From assembly GCF_000612505.1 (NCBI RefSeq), contig NZ_CP004078.1:4596001-4660000 (forward strand): 64,000 bases of DNA, written 5' to 3'. The position numbers were made by a program, and so were the translations under genes. Origin of the DNA: Paenibacillus sabinae T27. Lineage in GTDB: Bacteria > Bacillota > Bacilli > Paenibacillales > Paenibacillaceae. The notes beneath the pieces were generated by a model. It searched no databases. It was not told the origin of the DNA and saw nothing but the letters and a program-made list of their open reading frames with translations. Below are positions 51,400-59,370 of the stretch, one piece after another (position 1 is the stretch's first letter; each line of letters starts with the position of its first letter).

Positions 51400-53232
51400 T
51401 TACTCCACCGTCACGCTCTTGGCCAGGTTTCTTGGCTTATCAACATCATGGCCGAGGGCCAGGGATGCGTAGTAAGCAAGCAGCTGGAGGACCACAACGG
51501 ACAAGGCCGGGGTCAGCATCGGCAGGGTCTTCGGAATGGCAAAGGCCTGGTCGACGGACTTCAGCAGGTCGGTGACATGCTCTTCATGCGTGATTGCCAG
51601 CACGTCTGCGCCGCGGGCTTTCACTTCCTTGATGTTGCTGACGGTTTTCTCCAGAACGGACTCCTGGGTCGCCACAGCGATAACCGGAATGCCTTCCTCG
51701 ATCAATGCCAGCGTTCCGTGCTTCAGTTCACCCGCCGCATAGGCTTCTGAATGAATGTAGGAGATTTCTTTCAGCTTCAGCGAGCCTTCTTGGACAACGG
51801 CATAGTCGACTCCGCGGCCAAGGAAGAACAAATGATCATGCTTGGCGATTTGTTCAGCATATACCTTAACGGCATCCTTCTGCTCCAGAATGGATTCCAC
51901 CTGCTCCGGCAGTGACTGCATAGCCGCCAAAATATGAGCGATTTCTTCGTCAGTCTGCGTACCGCGAACCTCAGCCATGTACAGGGCCAACAAGGCAAAA
52001 GCGATAATTTGGGAAGTGTAAGCCTTAGTCGATGCTACCGCGATTTCCGGTCCAGCCAAGGTTACGAGCACATCATCCGCTTCGCGGGCAATGGAACTAC
52101 CGACGACGTTGGTGATCGCGAGTACATGTGCGCCATTGGCATGACCTTCGCGCAGTGCAGCCAGCGTATCCGCCGTTTCACCCGATTGGCTGACTACAAT
52201 AACCAGCGTCTCCGGCGTTACGATCGGCGAACGGTAGCGGTATTCCGATGCGATGTCGTTCTCAACAGGAATGCGTACCAGCGATTCGATCAGATTGCGT
52301 CCGACGAGACCGGCGTTATACGCGGTACCGCAAGCAACGATCTGAATATTTCTGATATTCTTGATTTGCTCGTTGGTGAGCTTCAGCTCCGGCAGTATTA
52401 CTTTGGTTCCTTCCGGATTCATGCGGCCGAGCATCGTATCGCGGTAAGCTTTAGGCTGCTCGTGAATTTCTTTCAGCATGAAATGCTCAAAGCCGCCTTT
52501 TTCCGCGGTTACGGCATCCCAATCGACAGTAATCATTTCCCGAGAAATAAAATTACCCTCAATGGTCATTAATTCGACAGAATCTCTTGTCAGAACGGCC
52601 ATTTCGCCGTCGTTCAAAATATATACGTTACGGGTGTATTCCAGCAGAGCCGGGATATCAGAGCCGATAAAGTTTTCCCCTTCGCCAAGACCGATAATGA
52701 GCGGGCTGGCCTGACGTACGGCAACCAGTTTATCCGGTTCGTATTCAGTCAGAACACCCAGCGCAAACGCGCCGCGCATGAGTTTAATCGCTTTTTGCAC
52801 AGCTTTGACGATATCTCCTTCGTACTCGCGCGCGATCAGGTGAGAAATCACCTCAGTATCGGTTTCGGAAGAAAAATGGCATCCTTCGGCAATCAGTTCT
52901 TCCTTCAGCTCAAGATAATTCTCGATAATGCCGTTATGAACAACCGAGAATTTATGGCTTTCATCCGTATGCGGATGGGAATTGGCATCCGATGGCTTGC
53001 CATGCGTAGCCCAGCGTGTATGACCGATGCCGGCGCTGCCGACAAGCGGATAATGTTCCAGTTTGGACTCCAGGTTCGCTAAGCGGCCGAGCGACTTCAC
53101 GATCTGCAGACCATCCTTGGTGAACACAGCAATACCCGCCGAATCATAACCGCGGTACTCCAGCTTTTTCAAGCCCTCTACCAAGATTCCCTGAGAATTC
53201 TGATTGCCGATATATCCCACGATACCACACAT
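51400..53232 (-). CDS. glmS: Glutamine-fructose-6-phosphate aminotransferase
   Basis: A 610-residue enzyme that makes glucosamine-6-phosphate from fructose-6-phosphate and glutamine, the first step to UDP-GlcNAc and peptidoglycan. The catalytic cysteine is C2 (MCGIVGYIGN). The glutaminase domain spans about 1-240 (HTRWATHGKPSDANSHPHTD) and two SIS domains follow (VVSQSGETADTLAALREG; GRGVDYAVVQEGSLKLKEIS). The C-terminal KSVTVE tail is complete. The 5' leader contains a glmS ribozyme, giving feedback by the product. Confidence 0.97.
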   Translation of the reverse strand: MCGIVGYIGNQNSQGILVEGLKKLEYRGYDSAGIAVFTKDGLQIVKSLGRLANLESKLEHYPLVGSAGIGHTRWATHGKPSDANSHPHTDESHKFSVVHNGIIENYLELKEELIAEGCHFSSETDTEVISHLIAREYEGDIVKAVQKAIKLMRGAFALGVLTEYEPDKLVAVRQASPLIIGLGEGENFIGSDIPALLEYTRNVYILNDGEMAVLTRDSVELMTIEGNFISREMITVDWDAVTAEKGGFEHFMLKEIHEQPKAYRDTMLGRMNPEGTKVILPELKLTNEQIKNIRNIQIVACGTAYNAGLVGRNLIESLVRIPVENDIASEYRYRSPIVTPETLVIVVSQSGETADTLAALREGHANGAHVLAITNVVGSSIAREADDVLVTLAGPEIAVASTKAYTSQIIAFALLALYMAEVRGTQTDEEIAHILAAMQSLPEQVESILEQKDAVKVYAEQIAKHDHLFFLGRGVDYAVVQEGSLKLKEISYIHSEAYAAGELKHGTLALIEEGIPVIAVATQESVLEKTVSNIKEVKARGADVLAITHEEHVTDLLKSVDQAFAIPKTLPMLTPALSVVVLQLLAYYASLALGHDVDKPRNLAKSVTVE

Positions 53233-53439
53233 AAATAATTTCCTCCGTCCATTGGATTATAATGTAGGCAGCATGAGGAAAGAAACGTGCCGTGCGGCAT
53301 GCTTGAGAATAAGCAAATATTCTGTTGTCAAATTACTCAACAAAATAACCTGTCACTTCAACTTAAATCTGGAAATGCACAGTCTTCTCCTCTGCCGCGA
53401 GCAGATTCGCTTCCGTTCCCTTTGTATGCATACCCATTA

Positions 53440-53664
53440 ATAAGTTCTCTTTTGATTGCGCCCACAAAAACGTTGTCTGAACGGTTGCCCTGTTCGTTTT
53501 CCGTTTCCATTTACGGCTCTGGCGCTTCACCGGGAGGTCCCCGCCGAACATTTCGAACACCTCCACCTCGTCAGCTTGAGTTTGCCGTGATCCGGATCAG
53601 CACAGCCTCCAACATGGCTTAATTGCTGCTCCTTCTCCCCCGCGCAGGTTCAAGCTCTGGCGCT
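53440..53664 (-). ncRNA. glmS ribozyme (glucosamine-6-phosphate riboswitch)
   Basis: The minus strand has AGCGCCAGAGC at the 5' end, with cleavage expected between A53664 and G53663. The conserved core follows downstream: TGACGAGGTGGAGGTGTTCG, AATGTTCGGCGGGGACCTCC and CGGTGAAGCGCCAGAGCCGT in succession, matching known ribozymes. The 3' boundary is approximate. Glucosamine-6-phosphate acts as cofactor for self-cleavage and the cut message is degraded. Confidence 0.92.
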
Positions 53665-53718
53665 TAAGTGGTTAACCTCACGATCCCCGCTTTCCTTCTC
53701 GAATAATGAACATAGTCT

Positions 53719-53747
53719 ATTATATGCACGTCACCGCGCTTTTGCAA
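53719..53747 (-). promoter_or_regulatory. glmS promoter
   Basis: On the minus strand TTGCAA (53742-53747) and TATAAT (53719-53724) are 17 bp apart. Transcription starts just upstream of the ribozyme cleavage site, and a terminator separates this unit from glmM. Confidence 0.8.
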
Positions 53748-53753
53748 ATGAAT

Positions 53754-53798
53754 TAAAAAATCCGGCCTTGCTCTACTATTGATGCCGCAAAGCCGGAT
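53754..53798 (-). terminator. glmM terminator
   Basis: ATCCGGC pairs with GCCGGAT (extra TTGC/GCAA pairing inside) and TTTTTT follows on the minus strand. It sits directly before the glmS promoter. Confidence 0.8.
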
Positions 53799-53835
53799 AG
53801 GTGATGCTGGAAATCATAAAAAAACAGGGACGCTT

Positions 53836-55176
53836 TTATACAAGCTCACGCTGAACAACCTCGACAATCCGTCCAACGAATTGGTCCAAATCTTCCTTCA
53901 CCGGACCCTCGGCCATTACACGAATCAGCGGCTCGGTACCCGAAGGGCGAACAAGAACCCGCCCATTGCTGCCGAGCTTGCCTTCAACTTCTGTAATAGC
54001 TGCCTCAATCGCAGAATTGTTCGGATAGTTGCTCTTATCCTGAACACGCACATTAACCAGCACCTGCGGGTATTTGGTCATGATCGATTTCTGTTCGCTG
54101 AGCTTCTTGCCGGAAGAGAGCAGCGTATCCGCCAGCTGAATGGCGGTCAAAATGCCGTCGCCGGTCGTGTTGTAATCCAGGAAAATAACATGGCCCGACT
54201 GCTCGCCTCCCAGATTATAACCGTTGCTGCGCATTTCCTCCATAACATAGCGGTCGCCCACTGCCGTCTTCGCCGTGTTAAGAGACAATTTCTCGGCAGC
54301 CTTGTAAAAGCCGATGTTGCTCATTACCGTCGAGACAACCGTTCCATCCTTCAGCTTGCCTGCGCGATTCATGGCATCACCGCAAATGCAGAGGATATAG
54401 TCGCCGTCCACTTCTTCACCCTTGTCGTCGATGGCAATCAGGCGGTCGGCGTCGCCATCGAAGGCAAGTCCCAAATCCGCGCCAAGCCGCAGCACTTCGT
54501 CCTTCAGCTTCTCAGGGTGGGTGGAGCCGTAGCCGTCATTAATGTTCAGACCGTTCGGCTCTGCCCCAATTTCAGTCACTTCAGCCCCAAGCTCTCTGAA
54601 CAGACGGGGAGCCAACTCGTAAGCCGCGCCGTGCGCGCAGTCCAGTACAACCTTCAGTCCCTTGAAGCTGTTCGAAATGGTGGTCTTTAAATAATCCAAA
54701 TAGAGATATTTGGAAGAAAAGTCTTCTCTCACGGTACCGAGACCCGAACCGATGGGCCGCGGAAGCTCATCGTTCTCGGCATCCATCAATTCCTCAATGC
54801 GCAGTTCGGTTTCATCCGACAGCTTAAAGCCGTCTCCTCCGAAAAACTTAATGCCGTTATCTTGCACCGGATTGTGGGACGCTGAAATCATAACGCCCGC
54901 ATCCGCTTTTAATAAACGGGTAATATATGCGACCGCAGGCGTTGTTACAACGCCAAGGCGGATAACTTCCGCGCCAATCGATAACATACCGGCTACGAGC
55001 GCCGATTCAAGCAGAGGGCCGGAAATCCGGGTATCCATCCCGATAACCACCTTAGGCTTCTCCACGTTGGCGGTAAGCACATATCCTCCGCAGCGACCGA
55101 TGCTGTACGCCATCTCCGCCGTCAATTCACGGTTGGCGACTCCACGCACACCGTCGGTTCCAAAATACTTTCCCAT
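53836..55176 (-). CDS. glmM: Phosphoglucosamine mutase
   Basis: A 446-residue enzyme that turns glucosamine-6-phosphate into glucosamine-1-phosphate. The phosphoserine loop is [13 protein letters not shown], the metal loop [14 protein letters not shown] and the sugar loop EQSGHVIF; the C-terminal phosphate-binding loop is [14 protein letters not shown]. It follows ybbR in the cdaA operon. In Bacillus and Listeria, GlmM binds CdaA and lowers c-di-AMP synthesis, so the gene order has functional meaning. Confidence 0.97.
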   Translation of the reverse strand: MGKYFGTDGVRGVANRELTAEMAYSIGRCGGYVLTANVEKPKVVIGMDTRISGPLLESALVAGMLSIGAEVIRLGVVTTPAVAYITRLLKADAGVMISASHNPVQDNGIKFFGGDGFKLSDETELRIEELMDAENDELPRPIGSGLGTVREDFSSKYLYLDYLKTTISNSFKGLKVVLDCAHGAAYELAPRLFRELGAEVTEIGAEPNGLNINDGYGSTHPEKLKDEVLRLGADLGLAFDGDADRLIAIDDKGEEVDGDYILCICGDAMNRAGKLKDGTVVSTVMSNIGFYKAAEKLSLNTAKTAVGDRYVMEEMRSNGYNLGGEQSGHVIFLDYNTTGDGILTAIQLADTLLSSGKKLSEQKSIMTKYPQVLVNVRVQDKSNYPNNSAIEAAITEVEGKLGSNGRVLVRPSGTEPLIRVMAEGPVKEDLDQFVGRIVEVVQRELV

Positions 55177-55302
55177 GTCTGTTCTCCTTTTTGTTATGCT
55201 GCATCAGCTTAATATTGATAATATATGATTTCAGAATACTCAGTGTTCTGTAAACCCTTGAAACAATGGGTTAACCCATCCATTTATAGGCAAGTACAGC
55301 TA

Positions 55303-56730
55303 TTACTGCACTGGCGGAATATTTCCCGCTTCCCCGACATTACCGCTTTCGGGAGAAGCTGCCTGCGGCGTAGGGCTCGGGTTGCCATTTACTGCGCCCG
55401 GCGACGGCTCTTCAACAGTTCCGCTGCCGGATGTGGGTTCAGAGCTTGGCTCTGGCGTTGCCACGGACCCGTTCACCGGCGTGGCCGATGGAGAGGCGGA
55501 GGAAGCTGGATTATGGAGCTGAACCGTTACTGACGGTCTTTGACCACTACTCAGCTCTACAAAGCGAGGGAGCGCGATTTGCAACGGCACCACGTGGTTC
55601 CCTGCGCTCAATCCGCTTAAATCGGCAACGGCTTTGATATTCCCCTTGTCCAACTGATTCAGCAGCGAGCTTGCCCCATATAGCGTCAGCGAGACAGAAC
55701 TCCCTGAAGGACTTGTAACCGAAGCGGTCATTCCCCTGCCAATCCCTTCGAGTGTTACAGGAATACCCGAGATTGTACGCTCGCCGGCCTCGGAGGCTGT
55801 TACTGTAACATTGACGGATTTCGGTTCTGTGCTTTCGGTTCCCTCCGGCGGCTTCAGGTCCAATTTGAGGGTGGACGTTCCTGCAGAGCTTATGGAGCTC
55901 AGATCGATCGTAGCCTCATAGGAGGTGACCGAAGCCAGCGCCGCTTCCTGCCCATATAGTATAACACTGTCCACATCCGAAGTTACTTTTGAAAGCACAA
56001 GCGAGTCCGGCAGACGGCCCGTATATCCGATGCTCAGCGGCACGCTCTTGAAGGGAAGCGTAATCGGCAGGTCGACGGACACCGCCTCCGGCTCGATCAC
56101 AGCGTCTTTCAGCTCGTTGCCGCTCTTATCGTAGGCGTAGAGCTTCATTCTTTTCTCCGTGACCGTCGCTTTTTCCCCATCCAGTTCAATAATCCCCTGC
56201 ACTTTCGCCACTTTATCCAGCTCGCTTGCGGTCAGCGTGACTTTGGCTGTTGAGGGTTCCACAACCGGCGTTCCCACCTGGTAACCGTCCCCAGGCGCTC
56301 CTTTGGTTGCAACCGTTACAGGAAAAGATTTGGTATTCCGCTGCTCGATGCGTACATGCACTTTATCGGGTGTAATTGATATCAGCTGTACTCCGCGGGG
56401 AACCGAATATTTCAAGGCGATTTCACTCGTTCCCGGCTTCGCCTGGCTTAAATCAAGCGTTACCTTATAGGCGTCGGAGAATACATAAGTCAGATCAGTG
56501 CTCTTGCCCATTACTTCCATTCTCACGCTGTCCACATCTCTGGAAAGGACATACTTGTCTTTATCCAGCCCGGTGACCTGAATCGGGACATTCTCGATGA
56601 TCTTGGTTTCGAGCCGGGAGGTTGTCTGCGGGGTAGACGTGGTATCGGTATGCACCATCGCCCACAAAATAATACTTAAAGCCAGCGCAAGCACCTTGTT
56701 AAAATTATTGTTGTTCATCCACTTATCCAT
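55303..56730 (-). CDS. cdaR: YbbR-domain regulator of CdaA
   Basis: A 475-residue membrane-anchored protein: one N-terminal membrane segment (about 9-26), four extracellular YbbR domains (about 40-405), then a Ser/Pro/Thr/Glu-rich, probably disordered tail of about 70 residues, longer than in Bacillus subtilis as far as I recall. It controls the diadenylate cyclase CdaA, whose gene it overlaps by 8 bp, and may pass on signals from the envelope. Confidence 0.93.
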   Translation of the reverse strand: MDKWMNNNNFNKVLALALSIILWAMVHTDTTSTPQTTSRLETKIIENVPIQVTGLDKDKYVLSRDVDSVRMEVMGKSTDLTYVFSDAYKVTLDLSQAKPGTSEIALKYSVPRGVQLISITPDKVHVRIEQRNTKSFPVTVATKGAPGDGYQVGTPVVEPSTAKVTLTASELDKVAKVQGIIELDGEKATVTEKRMKLYAYDKSGNELKDAVIEPEAVSVDLPITLPFKSVPLSIGYTGRLPDSLVLSKVTSDVDSVILYGQEAALASVTSYEATIDLSSISSAGTSTLKLDLKPPEGTESTEPKSVNVTVTASEAGERTISGIPVTLEGIGRGMTASVTSPSGSSVSLTLYGASSLLNQLDKGNIKAVADLSGLSAGNHVVPLQIALPRFVELSSGQRPSVTVQLHNPASSASPSATPVNGSVATPEPSSEPTSGSGTVEEPSPGAVNGNPSPTPQAASPESGNVGEAGNIPPVQ

Positions 56731-57553
56731 TGGAGCCGCCCCCCCTCCATTTCCAGAAGGCGTTTCGCTTTTCCGTCAAAGGCGAATGGTTCCTCAGCTC
56801 TTCATAGAGCTTGGAGATCAGCGACTCTTCATTGATATCCCTGACTACCTGGCCGTTGATGGCAAGCGAAATCTGGCCTGTCTCCTCCGAGACGATCACA
56901 GACACCGCGTCCGTTACTTCGCTAATCCCGATCCCCGCCCTGTGCCGGGTACCCAATTCCTTGCTAATAAAAGGATTCTCCGACAACGGAAGGTAGCAGG
57001 CCGCCGCCGCGATTTGGTTCCCCTGCATAATGAGCGCTCCGTCATGCAAAGGGGTATTCGGTATGAAAATATTAATAAGCAGCTCGGAGCTCACCATGGA
57101 ATTCATCGGAATGCCGGATTCCTTATATTCGTTAAGGCCGGTAGCCCGTTCGAATACGATTAATGCCCCGATTTTTCTGCGTGCTAAATAATTTACGGCT
57201 TTAATAATTTCGCCGATTAACTTACTGACCTCCTCATCGTTCTCCGCCGTCCTGCCAAAGAACTTTCCCCTTCCGAGCTGTTCCAGACCGCGCCGCAGCT
57301 CCGGCTGAAAGATAATAAACACGGCCAGCACCCCGAAGGTAAACATTTGATTCATGAGCCATTTCAGTGTATATAGATCAAACAGCGTGCTGAACGCCCA
57401 GATGACTATCAGTACCAGAATCCCCTTCAAAAGCTGAATTGCACGGGTTCCGCGGACCATGTTGAGCACTTTATAAATAATATAACTAACAATCAGAATA
57501 TCAATGATATCCTTGATAGACTCTTTCCAGGTAAGGTCCGTAAAATAACTCAT
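56723..57553 (-). CDS. cdaA: Diadenylate cyclase CdaA
   Basis: A 276-residue membrane enzyme that makes c-di-AMP from two ATP. Three N-terminal membrane helices (about 10-90) are followed by the DAC domain with the catalytic DGA in PLHDGALIMQG and RHR in GTRHRAGIGI. c-di-AMP controls potassium and osmolyte transport and wall homeostasis in Firmicutes. The rsiW terminator lies between it and the sigma operon, so it has at least partly separate expression. Confidence 0.96.
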   Translation of the reverse strand: MSYFTDLTWKESIKDIIDILIVSYIIYKVLNMVRGTRAIQLLKGILVLIVIWAFSTLFDLYTLKWLMNQMFTFGVLAVFIIFQPELRRGLEQLGRGKFFGRTAENDEEVSKLIGEIIKAVNYLARRKIGALIVFERATGLNEYKESGIPMNSMVSSELLINIFIPNTPLHDGALIMQGNQIAAAACYLPLSENPFISKELGTRHRAGIGISEVTDAVSVIVSEETGQISLAINGQVVRDINEESLISKLYEELRNHSPLTEKRNAFWKWRGGGSNG

Positions 57554-57862
57554 TGCATAAAAACCCCCGTAAGTTCATATTAGCTGGGTTTATGTAAATT
57601 ATCTGTTAATTGTGTAACATATCTAGGTTATAACGTTCACGACCATGTTGCAAGTTTGTGCTTAATGCGCCTAAAAAAACCGCAATTTATCAGTGCCAGT
57701 CCAAAACACAAGAAGAAACGGCTGCGCCGTCCTCCATTAAGAAGGAGGCATCCGTTTCTCGTACGCTGATTGCCTGGAACCAAGATTTCATCTGATCAAA
57801 AAAGCGCCGTCTTTTTCGAGAAAAAGAGGCGCGGCAATTCATCATGTTCAGCGGCCGCCTTA
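57554..57862. other. Intergenic region between rsiW and cdaA
   Basis: Besides the rsiW terminator, a second hairpin (AGAAACGG...CCTCC with GGAGG...CCGTTTCT, about 57713-57759) lies on the way to cdaA. No clear 17-bp-spaced promoter for cdaA was found; a TTGCAA box near 57642 has TATAAC at a short spacing. Confidence 0.5.
57804..57832 (-). terminator. rsiW terminator
   Basis: GCGCC-TCTTTTT pairs with AAAAAGA-GGCGC around a short loop, followed on the minus strand by TTTTTT. Confidence 0.8.
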
Positions 57863-58477
57863 TTAGCGATAAGCGACATCGGAGAACATATTGGTGACTT
57901 TATACCAGATCCAGCTTAATGCCTGGTCTATGCTTTTGACTTGCCCTGAAATGTGGGCGGTCGAGGCCTGGTACAACGAACCGTCGATGACGGTCACATT
58001 CCCGTTCACTTCCCCGTACACTTGTGTCTTGCCGTTCTCAACCGTGAGATCACCGGAGACGCGTTTGCCGGAAGGAACGATGACGGTATTCCCCTGGATT
58101 ACCACCTGATCGAGATCGGAGCCTTTGACGACTAGCTGTCCGTCCTGTTTCAAGAAGGTGACGGAACTCATCAGCATAACGAGCAGAAACACCGAAGCCG
58201 CCGTAAGAGCGGGATGTCTTCTGATCCAGGTAATAACTCTTCTTTCTTTCTTGGAAGGCGGCAGCGCGCCCATAATGCGTCCCACAAGCTCATCCGAAGC
58301 TACAGGGCTCTGGTGCATAAGGGAAAACAGCAGCATATCCGTTTGTTCCAGTTCCTTAAATTGTGCTCGGCATTCCGGACAGGATAGAAGATGCTCCTTC
58401 AAGTCCCGCTGCTGCTGTTCGGGCAAGTCGTCGTCCAGGTAATCATGCATCATAGAGACGGCCAGTTTGCATTCCAT
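57863..58477 (-). CDS. rsiW: Anti-sigma factor RsiW-like
   Basis: A 204-residue single-pass membrane protein. The N-terminal zinc-binding anti-sigma domain has H-x3-C-x2-C in HLLSCPECRAQF; the membrane segment is at about 87-105; the outer C-terminal part is beta-rich (VVIQGNTVIVPSGKRVSGDL). In B. subtilis RsiW is cut by PrsW and RasP on envelope stress, freeing SigW. I prefer the ATG at 58477 over 58495 because an AAAGGA site precedes it. Confidence 0.88.
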   Translation of the reverse strand: MECKLAVSMMHDYLDDDLPEQQQRDLKEHLLSCPECRAQFKELEQTDMLLFSLMHQSPVASDELVGRIMGALPPSKKERRVITWIRRHPALTAASVFLLVMLMSSVTFLKQDGQLVVKGSDLDQVVIQGNTVIVPSGKRVSGDLTVENGKTQVYGEVNGNVTVIDGSLYQASTAHISGQVKSIDQALSWIWYKVTNMFSDVAYR

Positions 58478-58591
58478 AGGAGCCAATCCTTTCATAGTGC
58501 TATTTATATCCCTTTAAATCGGGTCGCAAGGCTTGCTTAACTTTCATACGCGTCAGATTCATAAAACGTTTCACAAAAATCGCATGTTCCT

Positions 58592-59158
58592 TTATAATCT
58601 TGGGCCCAATTTTTTGCGCAAAAATTCCCGGCCTCGGTGTACCCGGGTCTTAATTGTCGTAACCGGCATATTCAGCACTTCGCTGATCTCCTGAAGCGAC
58701 AGGTCCTGAAGATATCTCAGAATCATGACGGACCGGTATTTGACCGGCAGCTCGTCTATCGCTTCATAAATCGTTCTCTGCGTTTCGGAAAGAATAAGCT
58801 CGCTTTCAGGAGTCACATTATCGCTCGGGATAAGGGAATAGCCATCAGTCCCCTCCTGATCGCCAAGCTCGGCGTCAAGTGAGTAGGTCGGCCTGCGTTT
58901 ACGCAGACGGTCGATGCAAAGGTTGGTCGCAATCCGGTATATCCATGTTGAGAATTTCTGATTATCATCGTAGCGATCCAGGTTCCGATACACTCGCAAA
59001 AATGTTTCCTGAACGATATCCTCCGCCTCATGGCGGTTATTCAGCATCCGGTAGCCCAGATGAAAGATTTTATCCTTATATAATTCGACAAGCTCGGCAA
59101 ACGCTCTTTGATCGCCCTTCAGGGCAAGCTTTGTCAACCTGCCTTCCAAATTCTCCAC
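58592..59158 (-). CDS. sigW: ECF RNA polymerase sigma factor, SigW type
   Basis: A 188-residue group 4 sigma factor. Region 2 is at about 15-85 (AEDIVQETFLRVYRNLDRYD and FSTWIYRIATNLCIDRLRKR), region 4 at about 130-180 (LQEISEVLNMPVTTIKTRVH). A GTG start with GGGGGAG upstream. Located before rsiW and cdaA exactly as sigW in Bacillus, where it directs envelope-stress and antimicrobial-resistance genes. Confidence 0.94.
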   Translation of the reverse strand: MENLEGRLTKLALKGDQRAFAELVELYKDKIFHLGYRMLNNRHEAEDIVQETFLRVYRNLDRYDDNQKFSTWIYRIATNLCIDRLRKRRPTYSLDAELGDQEGTDGYSLIPSDNVTPESELILSETQRTIYEAIDELPVKYRSVMILRYLQDLSLQEISEVLNMPVTTIKTRVHRGREFLRKKLGPRL

Positions 59159-59241
59159 CAGTTAACTCCCCCAAACTTGCCGCCCTTAGTATGTCGAAGT
59201 CTCCCATATTCACGGTACAAGTATTTAAATCGTAATTCAAC

Positions 59242-59268
59242 CACGGGTAAAAATCAAGGGTTGTTCCG
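59242..59268 (-). promoter_or_regulatory. Likely ECF autoregulatory promoter of sigW
   Basis: On the minus strand CGGAAC is followed after about 17 bp (with a run of T) by CGTG, close to the -35 AAC and -10 CGT pattern of SigW-type promoters. The leader to the GTG start is about 80 bp. Confidence 0.55.
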
Positions 59269-59293
59269 GCGTTTTCCAAGTTTAGGCAAACGC

Positions 59294-59330
59294 CAAAAAG
59301 CCCGCCTTCCACTGGATAGAAGGCGGGCTT
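59294..59330 (-). terminator. ppc terminator
   Basis: A perfect 12-bp stem (AAGCCCGCCTTC with GAAGGCGGGCTT), then TTTTT on the minus strand. Confidence 0.88.
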
Positions 59331-59370
59331 GCAGTGTCTAGCGAAGGCGAATCAGGGAATGGCCGCGGTA

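Noticed and set aside
53363..53566. Minus-strand reading frame of 67 codons upstream of glmS
   Set aside because: It lies within the glmS ribozyme and leader RNA; the conserved signal there is RNA structure.
53779..54690. Plus-strand frame of 303 codons opposite glmM
   Set aside because: Antisense shadow of a well-supported gene, starting inside its terminator.
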